A DNA stretch of 64,000 nucleotides from Perognathus longimembris pacificus (Eukaryota > Chordata > Mammalia > Rodentia > Heteromyidae). Made by a program: the position numbers and the translations under genes. Numbering within the stretch: the stretch's first letter is position 1; each line of letters begins with the position of its first letter. The notes below the pieces were generated by a model, which ran no database searches, had not been told where the DNA came from, and saw only the letters and a program-made list of their open reading frames with translations. Where the stretch lies: contig NC_063180.1 of assembly GCF_023159225.1 (NCBI RefSeq), positions 11,343,297 through 11,407,296 on the forward strand, given 5' to 3'. Positions 11,345 to 22,507 of the stretch are shown here, in pieces.

Positions 11345-11485
11345 AAGAGACACTTATCTCCAACTAATAGCAATACTGAGACATGGAGTTGTGTGGTTCA
11401 AGTGGTAGACTTCCAGCCTTGAGTGAATAAGGTAAGGCAGAGCACACAGGACCCAAGTGCCAGCCACAATATTGGTATAAAAAAA
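11345..11485 (+). mobile_element. Geo-type SINE right half
   Basis: 'cacttatctccaactaatag' is the linker seen in 7SL/Geo SINEs. It is followed by 'gttgtgtggttcaagtggta' and 'acccaagtgccag', matching the Geo monomer. The 7SL half is missing; the element abuts the L1 3' end upstream. Confidence 0.6.
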
Positions 11486-11489
11486 GAAG

Positions 11490-13160
11490 GATGATGAGGA
11501 AAAGCACAAAGAAGACAAGAAAGGGATTGTTGCTTCATCTCCTGTGCCATTTTATGACATTACCTCAGACTTCATGTTGACACAGGTTTTAACCACTGAC
11601 TCTCTCACAAACTGATAGGAGCACTTGCTTATCAGCCCTGTGTGGATTTATTGAGTGAAACTCTTCTTGATTTTCTTAATACCTGTGTCTGATGACAATC
11701 ATAGGAGACCTTCCCACAGTCGTCAAGTCTCAGATTTTGATAATCCTTTTTCACAATGTGAATAGCTCCATAACATGCTAACAATGCCTCTCAGGGAAGA
11801 AGAAGGAGTGGGAGGAGGGAGGAAGGAAGAAAGAAAGAAAACAGTTTTGAAAGGACAGAGGCAAGCACAAAAGAGCACATTACCTTAAATGGAATAAGAG
11901 TTAGACTAACAGCTTCTCAACTGAATTAAATGGGATAGATGATAATGGAATAATCTAAGATCTTCAATGTCCCAAAAGAGTATGATCACAACTGAGGATT
12001 ATTCTATGAATGATTAAGGAAAAATTATATTTTCAGACGGAATGTGCTATGTGCAGTCCTTATTTTAAGGCAGACTTAAAGTCCAAAGATACGTCTTGGA
12101 TACAGATGAAGTACAGAAACATGAACAATAATAGCAAGAGTAGAACTATGTGAAAGGAAATTACAGGTGGTAGATTGAGTGAGCTTTGAAGTCAAAGGTT
12201 GATACAATGGTAGATTATAAATATTTTAGATGTTGCCATCTTTTCTTTTATGATATTCTCTCCTTGTGCAAAGATAACAAGAATACATAAAACAAAGCAA
12301 GTGTGAATATGTTCCTGCAAAACTCTATTTCAGGTTATTAGCAGTGGACCAGGTATAGTATGGCATCCCTCAGTTAAATGAAGTTCCAGCTTTACCTACT
12401 CTATTTATATTGTAGTTTAGCATATGCTAGTTTAGTGTCTATTTAGTGAGGTCTTTTGTCACTTCTATTACAGTCACAAGTAAAGTTCTCAGCAGTGGTC
12501 ACATGGCACTGATTACATGCACTTAACTTTCCAAATTATAGGAAATGTTCAACAGCATAGAGCCAACTAGATATGCATTCTGAAACATAACTCTTACAAG
12601 GTCATTTTTGTGCTTACATATTTAGAAGACTTCTCAGTCTGCCCATAAAACCTTGCACCTTCATTAAGGTGTGAGATCCCTTGTGATCAGTATCTACTAT
12701 CTCTCTTCCACTTCTCTCTTCTTCCATCTGTGCTCTTCACACAGCCAACACTGGGCAGCCTGTTCTCTGTGCATCCTACTGGTGCTACTGTTATACAGTT
12801 ATGCAGGCTGATCCTCCAAATACCCCAATTTGTCTATCTAAAAAGAGGTAGTCTTGTAATTCTAATCCCTACTAGCCGTACCTACAGAATGTGATACCAT
12901 CTCAAAGCTAGCTGACACAGACAACTCTCAGGTGCTCAAGCATAGCCCATCATACACTATGACTTTGCTTGTCTACCAATTAAAGCTTTGATTTCCTAGA
13001 AGACATTTTATTTCTGAGTCCTAGTATGATACAAAGTAGACAGTCAATTGAGTTACTTTGAATAGTAGTGAATTATTTATTGGCCAAATAAAAATAATAG
13101 TAGGTACCTTAAGTTTAAAATAGAATCACTCCAGATCAAATTCCTCATTAATCAAGTTAT
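11490..13160. other. Unique sequence, no gene recognised
   Basis: No long ORF, RNA gene or confidently assigned mobile element. A short GGA/GAAA purine patch sits at 11805-11842. Confidence 0.45.
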
Positions 13161-13167
13161 TCATAAA

Positions 13168-13375
13168 TTTTTTTTTTTTTTTGGCCAGACCTGGGGCTTG
13201 GACTCTGGGCCTGAGCACTGTCTCTGTCTTCTTTTTGCTCAAGGCTAGCACTCTGCCACTTGAGCCACAGCGCCACTTCTGGCCGTTTTCTGTATATGTG
13301 GTGCTGGGGAATTGAACCCAGGGCCTCATGTATACGAGGCAAGCACTCTTGCCACTAGGCCATATCCCCAGCCCC
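13168..13375 (-). mobile_element. Full-length IDL-Geo SINE
   Basis: On the plus strand a T run (13168-13182) is followed by 'ggccagacctggggcttgg', the reversed Geo monomer, and then the reversed ID-like monomer ending 'catatccccagcccc'. A short direct repeat 'cataaat' flanks it at about 13162-13168 and 13376-13382. The 89- and 61-codon minus ORFs here are SINE artefacts. Confidence 0.95.
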
Positions 13376-13506
13376 CATAAATATTTCTTGTCCATGCTTA
13401 TAAAGGGGTGAGAGTAATCAACATATTATTATATAATAATTAAGATGTTTTTCATTTAAGAAATTTAACTGCTCATCTGAGTAATTTAAGTTGTCTTCAA
13501 TATTCT

Positions 13507-16290
13507 TTTTTTTTCTTTTTTTATTCAAATTTTTATTATCAAACTGATGTACAGAGAGGTTAGAGTTTCATACGTTAGGCATTGGATATATTTCTTGTAA
13601 TGTTTGTTACCTTGTCTCTCATACCCCCCTCTCTCCCCCCCTTTCCCTCGACCCCCCCCCCCCGGAGATGTTCAGTTCACTTACACCAAACAGTTTTGCA
13701 AGTATTGCTTTTGTAGTTGTTCCTCTTTTTTTACCCTGTGTCTCTAAAATTTGGTATTCCCTTTGAATTTCCTACTTCCAATACCAGTAAACACGGTTTC
13801 CAATATACTCAGATAAGATTACAGAGATAGTGTAGGTACAACCACAGGATGGTGATACAAGAACATCATCAATAATAGAAGCTACAGATACACATAGGAC
13901 GTTGAAAGTAGTTACAACTGTGATATAACAATTGTTTCCATAACATGGAGTTCATTTCAGTTAGCATCATCTTTTGTGTTCATAAGGGTATAGCTATTGG
14001 GCCTTGTGATGCTCTGCTATGACTTGCCTAAACCTGTACTAATTATTCCCAATAAGGGAGGCCATAGAGTCCATGTTTCTTTGGGTCTGGCTCACTTCAC
14101 TTAGTATAACTTTTTCCAAGTCCTTCCATTTCCTTACAAATGGAACAATGTCATTCTTTCTGATAGAGGCATAAAATTCCATTGTGTATATGTACCACAT
14201 TTTCCTGATCCATTCGTCTACTGAGGGGCATCTGGATTGGTTCCAGATTCTCGCTATGACAAATTGTGCTGCAATGAACATTGTTGTGCTGGTGGCATTA
14301 CTGTGATTTTGTTTGTGGTCTTTTGGATAGATACCCAAAAGTGGGGTTGCTGGGTCATAGGGGAGTTCTATATTGAGCCTTCTGAGGAATCTCCATACTG
14401 CTTGCCAGAGTGGCTGAACCAGTTTACATTCCCACCAACAATGAAGTAGGGTTCCCTTTTGGCCACATCCCCTCCAACAATTGTTATTATTAGTTTTCTT
14501 GATATATGACATTCTTGCTGGGGTGGGATGGAATCTCAATGTTGTTTTGATTTGCATTTCCTTCATGGCCAGTGATGTAGAGCATTTTTTCATATGTCTA
14601 TTGGCCATTCTCATTTCCTCATCAAAGAAGTTTCTTTGTAAGTCTTTAGCCAACTTGATGAGGGAGCTATTGGTTCTTTGAGGTTTTGTTTTGGAAGAAG
14701 GTAATTTTTTTAGTTCTGCATATATTTTAGAGATGAGGCCTTTGTCTGTTGAATGTCCGGTAAAGATCTTCTCCCGGTCTGTGGGCTTTCTGTTTATCTT
14801 GCGAGCTATGTCCTTTGCCATGCAGAAGCTCTGCAGTTTGATGCAGTCCCATTTGTCCAACCTTTCTTTGATTTGCAGCCTTTCTGGGTCTTTGTTAAGG
14901 AAGTTCTGTCCTGCGCCAAGGAGCCCAAGTGTTTCTCCTACTCCTTCCTTTAGTGTTTTCCAGGTACCTGTTTTGATTTCAAGGTCTTTAATCCATTTGG
15001 AATTGATTTTGGTGCAGGGTGATATATAAGGATCTAGTTTTAGTTTGTTGCATGTGTTGAGCCAGTTTTGCCAGCACCACTTGTTAAAGAGGCTATCTTT
15101 CTTCCATACTAGTGTTTTAGCTCCTTTATCAAAGATTAAGTAGGCGTAGTTCTGTGGGTTCAATTCTGGGTCTTCAATTCTGTTCCATTGGTCTTCATGC
15201 CTGTTCCGGTGCCAATACCAAGCTGTTTTTATTACTATAGCTTTATAATACAGCTTGAAGTTGGGTATTGTAATTCTTCCACCAGTGTTCTTTCTGCTTA
15301 GGAGTGTTTTTGCTATTCTAGGTCTTTTATTGTTCCATATGAATTTATGGATTGCTTCCTCTATTTCATTAAAGAATGGTGTTGAGATATTAATGGGTAT
15401 TGCATTGAATTTGTAGATAGCCTTAGGCAATATTGCCATTTTGATTATATTAATCCTCCCAATCCAGGAGCATGGGATTTTTTTTCCATTTTCTTAGTTC
15501 TGACTTAATTTCATTTTTCAAGCTTTTAAAATTCTCATCAAAGTAGTCTTTCACTTCTTTGGTTAAGGCTATTCCTAGGTATTTTGTGTTTTTGGGGGCT
15601 ATTGCTGATTTCAGCCTCGGTCTTCAGGTTGTTAGCATAGAGAAAGGCCATTGATTTTTGAAGGTTTATTTTATATCCTGCAACTTTGCCAAAGTTTTGG
15701 GTCAGCTCTAGTAGCTTGGGGGTAGAGTCTATGGGATTCTTTAGGTATAGGATCATGTCATCTGCAAAGAGAGAAAGTTTAACTTCATCTTTTCCTATTT
15801 GGATTCCCTTTATATTTTCTTCTTGCCTAATTGCTCTGGCTAGGAATTCTAGTACTATGTTGAAGAGCAGGGGAGAGAGTGGACATCCCTGCCTTGTTCC
15901 TGATTTTAAAGGGAATGGCTTTAGTTTTTCACCATTTAGAGTTATGCTTGCTGTTGGTTTGTCATAAACTGCCTTGATTATATTCAGGAATGTGCCCTGG
16001 AATCCCAGTTTTTCCAGGGCTTTTAGCATAAATGGATGCTGGATTTTATCGAACGCTTTTTCCGCATCCAGCGATAACACCATGTGGTTCTTTACCTTGC
16101 TCTGGTTGATGTGGTGGATTACATTAATTGACTTGCGTATATTAAACCAACTTTGCATCCCTGGGATGAATCCAGTTTGATCGTGGTGTATGATTTTTTT
16201 GATGACCTGTTGAAGTCGGTTGGCCAGAATTTTGTTGAGAATTTTTGCATCTATGTTCATCAGGGAGATTGGTCTGAAGTCCTCTTTCCG
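13507..16290 (-). mobile_element. 5'-truncated LINE-1 (L1-F)
   Basis: A 2.8 kb L1 inserted on the minus strand. From left to right the plus strand shows the T-rich reversed A tail (13507-13523), the 3' UTR to about 14038 with a C-rich (reversed G-rich) block at 13627-13666, and ORF2 from its stop at 14039 up into the reverse transcriptase domain. It ends abruptly at 16290 inside the region encoding the R-P-I-S-L-M motif, a standard 5' truncation. Target duplication 'ttgtcttcaatattct' at 13491-13506 and 'ttatcttcaatattct' at 16291-16306, one mismatch. It is one of the better preserved copies in the window. Confidence 0.97.
14039..16260 (-). pseudogene. L1 ORF2 (reverse transcriptase to C terminus), broken
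   Basis: Two open pieces in different frames. 15538-16260 (240 codons) carries the reverse transcriptase core with N-I-D-A-K-I-L-N-K at its start, the H-H-D-Q-T-G-F block, [19 protein letters not shown] and the catalytic F-A-D-D box. 14039-15439 (466 codons) carries the connecting region and the C-terminal Cys-rich zinc knuckle C-x3-C-x7-H-x4-C (CWRGC ... HCWWEC), intact here. The break near 15600 corresponds to roughly 20 bp missing relative to the L1-B copy at 57011-57060, between 'gaaatcag' and 'caatagccccc' of the coding strand. The upstream endonuclease and ORF1 are absent because of 5' truncation. Confidence 0.95.
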
Positions 16291-16306
16291 TTATCTTCAA
16301 TATTCT

Positions 16307-17120
16307 AATGAACTTTTTTTATTTAAATGATTGTACGGAAATAATGAGAATTGGTATAAAAACAAAGAAACATTAAACCCATGTGTTGAAATAGTTAAAT
16401 ATTTACAAGTTACCAATCACACATTTATATTACAATTTGATGAATAAATAGGCTATTAGTTCCTCCAGTTAATTATTTCAACTTTTAAACTTAAGATATA
16501 ATTCTGAAAGTTACCTTTTATACAGTATGCGTTAGTGATTTTAGTATTCTATTGAAATAACCTTCTATAAACATTTCATTTTATAAATAGCAATTTCTTT
16601 ATGCCTGCCTTCATTTTAGTGTGTTTCATGTGTTCATTAGAACACATAATGAAACTACTGATATGATAGAGATTTCCTTTAATTCTTTTAAAAACAATTG
16701 ACTTTAAAACAGTGTTGCAATATTTGCTTTAATCTCTTTTTAATAACAAATTTCCAACCATGATATGTTGGTAAGATTATAGCATAATTTTCTTTTATTG
16801 CTTATTAATGTATGACATTTCCATGTGATATTGAGTTAATTTAATATTGACTAGTGTGAAATGAAATCATTAGGTGTTCATTTTAACGTCACATATACTT
16901 TCTTAAATGTTTCACTATAATTTAGCAATATTTAATAGGCATTAAAATCAAACTATTACCTTCATATTTTCTGTAGCTCCATTAGCATGCTGGGATCATG
17001 CCTCAACTTAAATGCTTGGTTTGAGTGTTTCAGATTTTTAAGAAATAGATGATGGTTGGAAAGTCTTTCTAGGAAATTTAAATAAAGTTAATAGAGAGAG
17101 GGATCATGGGAAAAGCGTGA
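16307..17120. other. AT-rich unique sequence, no gene recognised
   Basis: No ORF of 60 codons or more and no repeat family I can name. Confidence 0.5.
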
Positions 17121-17172
17121 AAAGAAACTGTCTCAATATATGACATTCTTACTGGGGTGAGATGGAATCTCA

Positions 17173-17646
17173 ATGTCATATATCAAGAAAACTAACAATA
17201 ACAATTGTTGGAGGGGATGTGGCCAAAAGGGAACCCTACTTCATTGTTGGTGGGAATGTAAACTGGTTCAGCCACTCTGGCAAGCAGTATGGAGATTCCT
17301 CAGAAGGCTCAATATAGAACTCCCCTATGACCCAGCAGCCCCACTTTTGGGTATCTATCCAAAAGACCACAAACAAAATCACAGTAATGCCACCAGCACA
17401 ACAATGTTCACCGCAGCACAATTTGTCATAGTGAGAATCTGGAACCAACCCATATGCCCCTCAGTAGACAAATGGATCAGGAGAATGTGGTACATACACA
17501 CAATGGAATTTTATGCCTCTATCAGACACAATGACATTGTCCCATTTGTAAGGAAATGGAAGGACTTTGAAAAAATTATACTAAGTGAAGTGAGCCAGAC
17601 CCAAAGAAACATGGACTCTATGGTCTCCCTTATTGGGAATAATTAG
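17173..17646 (+). pseudogene. L1 ORF2 C-terminal fragment, open
   Basis: 157 uninterrupted codons covering the C-terminal Cys-rich domain (C-x3-C-x7-H-x4-C intact) and the conserved terminal stretch ending S-L-I-G-N-N-stop. It lacks endonuclease and reverse transcriptase and so cannot act alone. The reading frame is intact, suggesting a relatively young insertion. Confidence 0.93.
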
Positions 17647-18017
17647 TACAGGTTTAGGCAAGTCATAGCAGAGCATCACAAGGCCCAATAGCTATACCCT
17701 TATGAACACCTAAGATGATGCTAAGTGAAATGAACTCCATGTTATGGAGATAATTGTTATATCACAGTTGTAACTACTTTCAATGTCCCATGTGTATCTG
17801 TAGCTTCTATTATTGATGATGTTCTTTTATCACCTTCCTGTGGTGATACCTACACTATCTCTGTAATCTTATCTGAGTATATTGGAAACTGTGTATACTG
17901 GTATTGGAACTAGGCAATTGAAAAGGAATACCAAAATTGAGAGACACAGGGTAATAAAAGAAAAACAACTACAAAAGCAATACTTGCAAAACTGTTTGGT
18001 GTAAGTGAACTGAACAC

Positions 18018-18058
18018 CTCAGGGGGGGAAAGGGCAAGGGGGAGGGGGGAGAGGGGTA
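18018..18058 (+). other. G-rich run in L1 3' UTR, quadruplex-capable
   Basis: The plus strand has at least four runs of three or more G within about 40 bases ('aggggggg', 'aaaggg', 'aaggggg', 'agggggg'). The same position in other L1 copies carries a similar run (59134-59161, 61191-61222; reversed at 13627-13666). A G-rich polypurine tract is a known feature of mammalian L1 3' UTRs. Confidence 0.75.
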
Positions 18059-18183
18059 TGAGGGACAAGGTAACAAACAGTACAAGAAATATATCCAATG
18101 CCTAACGTATGAAACTGTAACCTCTCTGTACATCAGTTTGATAATAAAAATTTGGAAAAAAAAAAAAAAAGAAACTGTCTCAA

Positions 18184-19270
18184 CATCATCCTCTTGTTGA
18201 GGGACAAAACACTGACAATCATGAGTAGCGATCCAGTTTCCCTGGCTAGGAAGCAGGGAGAAAGGCCCTGAAATAATACACAAGGAGCTGGAGAGAGATT
18301 AGTGTAATTCACAGAAATCTTGATGGTTAGAGCTGTTTTAGAGGGTGGGAAACTGCTTGCTCTGGCAGGATACCACACTGAAAGTTCTTTGGCTTCCTGA
18401 AAACTCAAGTAAAAAAATTAAAGGTGAAATATTGGTGTTTTAATCAGGGATTTATCAGCTTTCTGGGTCCTCAACTTTGGAACACTTACTAATGAATTTT
18501 ACATATAAAGACAGGGCAAGATTGTTAAGTCATTCTTTTCAATTCTAATGCTATATGAAATTAAGAGTCATCAACGATGGTCTGGAGGGACCTAAAGAAG
18601 TCTGATAATTGAACAATTTTCTAGTACATCAATGTGGTCAAATTATATATATGATAAAGAAAGAGAAAATGTTGTATAACCACCTCTGAAATTCATTATA
18701 TATTTAGTGTTTTCTCATAAAATTTCATAATTCTTTTGTTTTGTTAATGTTTTATCTGAAGCTGAATTAATCTCTATATAACTCAGGTGAAATAAATAGA
18801 TGATAGATTTTACTCATGTTATTCTGATTATGAAGTTGCATATTAAAATCCACCAGAAATTACTTTGCCTATTCTACTCATTATACCTAAGTGTTTAAGA
18901 GCTGCTCATGTGAAAAGAATCTGGTGAACTGATGTGTTTGTGGAGATGATGACTATGAGTGTTGATCATACCAAAGACTTAGCTATTTAAATTTGTAAGA
19001 AACTGAGCAACACTTAGTAAAAAGAAAATATTAGGTATAGATCAAAACACACAAAAAGACACTATGGCATATTTATGAATGAAATTCTATGTAGTTGTCA
19101 AAACAAAAACTCTATTATCATAGATTAAACTCAAATTATTGAAGAAACATAACATATAATATTATGTGTCTTATTTCATGTATACTAGTCTAAAATAGAT
19201 ATAAACTGCAAATGTATCTCATTTCTTTGTGCATATATAACCAAAATAAAAGTATAAAACATATGTATAG
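18184..19270. other. Unique sequence, no gene recognised
   Basis: Minus ORFs at 18133-18408 overlap the L1 A tail and unique DNA with no domain. The remainder is AT-rich and unassigned. Confidence 0.45.
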
Positions 19271-19274
19271 ATCC

Positions 19275-19495
19275 TGTCGATACTGGTTTAATCCTAGCTA
19301 ATCAGGTGGCGGGGAGCTAGAGGATTGTGATTTGAAGCCAGCCTGTGCCAGAATTTTTGAGGATTCTTTATCCAATGAACCAGCAAACTGCTAGACTGAA
19401 AGTGGGGCTCAAGTAGCAGAAAACAAAGCCATGATAAAAAAACAAAAAGCAAGAACAAAGTCTCAAGTTCAAACCCTAGTTTCACAAGCACACAT
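19275..19495 (+). mobile_element. Degenerate 7SL(B1-like)/Geo dimeric SINE
   Basis: 'tttaatcctagctaatcagg' (7SL core) is followed by 'gaagccagcctgtgccagaa'. The Geo half is represented by 'gaaagtggggctcaagtagc' and 'caagttcaaaccctag'. Many substitutions and an A-rich tail before 19500. Confidence 0.65.
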
Positions 19496-21870
19496 ACATT
19501 ACAAAATCATACATGTGTAGAAGTTACTGGTTTTTTTTTTTGCTTTGTTTTTGTTGCTGTTTGTTTGTGTGTCTTGCATAAATAAGACCTGTACTGTTAT
19601 GTTTAACATAGCACCTAGTCACAATTAAGGTCTCAGAGATCTTTCTAGGAAACCATTCCTCTCATATACATGGAACTTCCAGTTGTAATTATAGTGAAAA
19701 AGGAAGAGAAGAAAATGATATGCAGTGAAGGCAGAAAAGGGGCCCCAATCACAGGCTCAATTTTAAATTCCCCCCAAAAAACTGAAATGAATTTTCTTTT
19801 CACACTTGAAAAACTTGATTTTTTTCATATTTTCATGTAAGTAGCTGACAAATTTCAGTATAAAATTAAAACTTTCAACAATAGAAAAGAGAAAAATCAC
19901 AAATCTTTGTAAGGAAAACAGGGAGTTAGGTAGGTGAACCACATAAGACAGTACAGAGTTTAACCAGAGGACATTCCAGAAGCAAACTCCCAATTGTGGC
20001 CCGCAATCTATTTGAAAGTCAAATCCCCAAAGCATTCTTCATGCTAAAAGATAAGAACAAATTTGTAAAAATGGTGACCTAAATTGAACTTGTTGAGAGT
20101 GTGAAATTAACTTACTATCCCTGTCTAGTAAGGATCCAGGTAGTCTATAGAAAATTTAATTTTAACTAACAACATTTCTTTTTTGTATTATGTTGTAGAG
20201 TGTTGCCTAAGATAGAAAAAATTACTCCTTTTTTCTTCAGTCTTTTCCTTCTTTTCCTTGCACTTAGATGAACACAAGTCCTAAGACTCAGATACCTTTA
20301 AAACTGCTAAGATTATTGAAACTCAGGAGAAATTTAGAATCTAATTAAATATCAGATTACAGACTGCAGCGGGTAAATACTAAAAATATTTTAAATGATA
20401 CTATATTGGCATAATCTTGATGGGAAACTCTCATGAGGGACTAACAGTCTCAGGATTCTGGACTGAGTTTGAAACTGATATGGAAAGAGAGTCTTGGAAG
20501 TTCTCAGTCTGGGGCTTCCACAGGCTGCTCTGTACAGATTATGTGTCATCAAAGGAAATGTTTGGCTCCTTTTTGAGGATTGGCAAATATGTGCAAGAGA
20601 CATTTCTTGAAAAATAGATTTTCTTTCATTTCTAAACAACATATAAGAAAGAGGGGCCGATGATTAGACTATGCTATTTTATGCAAACCACCAGGGTAAG
20701 TGCAAATCAGTGCTATCACGATAAGCTCTCAGAAAGGCTTGTTTAAATGCATTGTTTTTACTGAATTTTCTCTCTGAACACAATCTCCCACACTCAGAGA
20801 TCCAGTAACTACAGTCATCTAAGATGGCCATTGACAATTAATGACCCATATAGTATTCTTTCTGTCTTCAGTGGTACAGTCATCTCTCCATATGATTGTC
20901 TGACATCTCATCTTCAAAAATTCAAACACATTTAAACCTTAACATGTTCAAGATGTTCTTATTTCACTGAAGATAAGAATTTTATTCAGTACCACAATTT
21001 TATATCCTAGCTGAATGGTCCTTCTGTTTGCCTAATTTGGATACATTATACACAAGCTTCTTCTTCAAGTCCTGTTGACTTTATCTTAAAAATAGTACAG
21101 ATATCTATTACCATATATCCACCCTTTGTTGTCTCTCCATAAATAGTTCATATGAATCTCCTGTTCTCCATCTCTACTATCCAATTTTAATCTTGCATAT
21201 AGCCATCTCATCAATATGACTTCCATTGCCTTGTGAACAGTCTGTTGTAACCTATATTTGTTCTACTCCTATATGTACCCCTTTAATATGCGGATCAAAA
21301 TCTGCCTTTCTCTAAATGTTATTTATTATAGAAGTGGACAATTTGTGTTTCTCAAAGTGATGTTCCTTGTGACTATTTATTGAATTATATTAACATCTTG
21401 TCTCTATAGTGAAAAGAATTCCATTGTTTCTGGTTAGGATACATTTTTTTTTTCAGTCCTTGGGAGTAACTTCAGAGCTTTCAAAGGTAAATATTTTAAA
21501 GTGAATAGCAGTCACTAAGATAAAAATATTCTTCCATGCATGGTTCAAAGAACAAAAACAAAACAAAAACATTCTTCCTCAAGACCTACCTTGAGTCTCT
21601 TCACTTAGAACATACAGAGACAACTCAGTGAGGAAGAAGGAAGAAATTAACACCCATTGAGTACTTCTTGTGTGCTAAATTCACTCAGATTAGTTTTCAT
21701 TTAACTTGAACTGCCTCCTAGCTGTTGAGTATACTTTTTCATCACCTCAACTAAGTGATGAGGAAGTTAATGTTTTCAGGGATTTAATAAGTTCACAAAA
21801 TATTTCAGTAGTTAAATGGCCAGAGATGACTGTAGCTGAGATTTTTACTCTTTTTACATAGGACATCTTT
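19496..21870. other. Unique sequence, no gene recognised
   Basis: About 2.4 kb with scattered short ORFs (66-90 codons) and no domain I recognise. Poly-T and CAAAA patches occur (19530-19575, 21548-21570). No mobile element with clear ends. Confidence 0.5.
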
Positions 21871-22312
21871 CTTTTTTTTTTTTTTCTTCTTTTTTGTTTT
21901 TGTATTCATAATTTTTACTGTAAAGGTTATATAAAGAGGGGTTACAGTTACATAAGTAAGGAAATGAGTACAATTCTTGTCCAACCCCTTCCTTTGTTTT
22001 CTCCCTCTGTCCTTCCCTCCCAACTCTTATCTCTGAATATTTACTCAACATTTACAAATTCTTCCATTCTGGTTTTTTTTTTTTTTAATTCACTGATTGA
22101 CTGTAAGAGTGATGTACAGAGGGGTTATAGTTTCATATGTATAGCAGTGAATACATTTCTTATCAAACTTGTTTCCTCCTCCCTTATTTTTCTCCCACTT
22201 TCCCCCCTCCCCTATTCCCTCCCTGCGCCCCCTGAGTTGGACAGTTGGTTTACAGCAAATAGCTTTGTAAGTACTACCATTGGATTTGTTTGTATTTTAC
22301 CATTTGCCTCTC

Positions 22313-22412
22313 CATGTTTTTGTTTTTTGTCTTTTTTGGTACTGGGGATTGAACCCAGGACATTGTACTTGCTACGCAAACACTTTGCCACTCAGCTACA
22401 TCCCAGCCCATG
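22313..22412 (-). mobile_element. ID-type SINE monomer
   Basis: The plus strand reads T/G-rich tail, then 'tggtactggggattgaaccc', 'aggacattgtacttgctacg' and 'cactcagctacatcccagcc'. This is the reverse of a tRNA-Ala-derived ID element with A box and B box and no Geo half. It may represent a monomeric relative of the IDL half of IDL-Geo. Confidence 0.8.
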
Positions 22413-22419
22413 TCTCTCC

Positions 22420-22447
22420 ATTTATTTATTTATTTATTTATTTATTT
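22420..22447. repeat. (TTTA)n microsatellite
   Basis: About seven ATTT units at the junction between the ID element and the third L1 tail. It probably arose from the A tail of that minus-strand L1 end. Confidence 0.9.
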
Positions 22448-22507
22448 TCTCAAATTTTTATTATCAAACTGACGTACAGAGAGGTTACAGTAAGGACATC
22501 TTTTCTT

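Larger units (their letters stand above)
17137..18167 (+). mobile_element. LINE-1 3' end with a short 5' inversion
   Basis: The body from about 17174 reads forward through the ORF2 C terminus (stop near 17646), the 3' UTR, the polyadenylation signal in 'gataataaaaatttgg' and a pure A tail to 18170. The first 40 bp (17137-17176) are the reverse complement of the ORF2 sequence immediately upstream ('attccatctcaccccagtaa' when reversed). This is the signature of twin priming. Target duplication 'aaagaaactgtctcaa' lies at 17121-17136 and 18168-18183; its A-rich left edge is ambiguous. Confidence 0.96.
21871..22491 (-). mobile_element. Composite of stacked L1 3' ends
   Basis: Three minus-strand L1 3' ends lie in series. 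21871-22074 starts with a long T run and 'gaggggttacag'. 22075-22312 is a second tail with 'gtacagaggggttatagttt'. 22447-22491 is a third piece of about 45 bp with 'gtacagagaggttacag'. An ID-type SINE sits between the second and third. The whole block is flanked by 'aggacatctttctt' near 21861-21874 and 'aggacatcttttctt' near 22493-22507, suggesting one original insertion that later received others. Confidence 0.7.

Noticed and set aside
13126..13395. Minus-strand ORFs of 61-89 codons with similar peptides at 5026, 13157, 32448 and 37599
   Set aside because: The shared peptide comes from the IDL-Geo SINE, not from a protein family.
14237..15029. Long plus-strand ORFs (66-112 codons) in this interval
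   Set aside because: They are antisense shadows of L1 ORF2 on the minus strand. The same shadows recur opposite every ORF2 copy.
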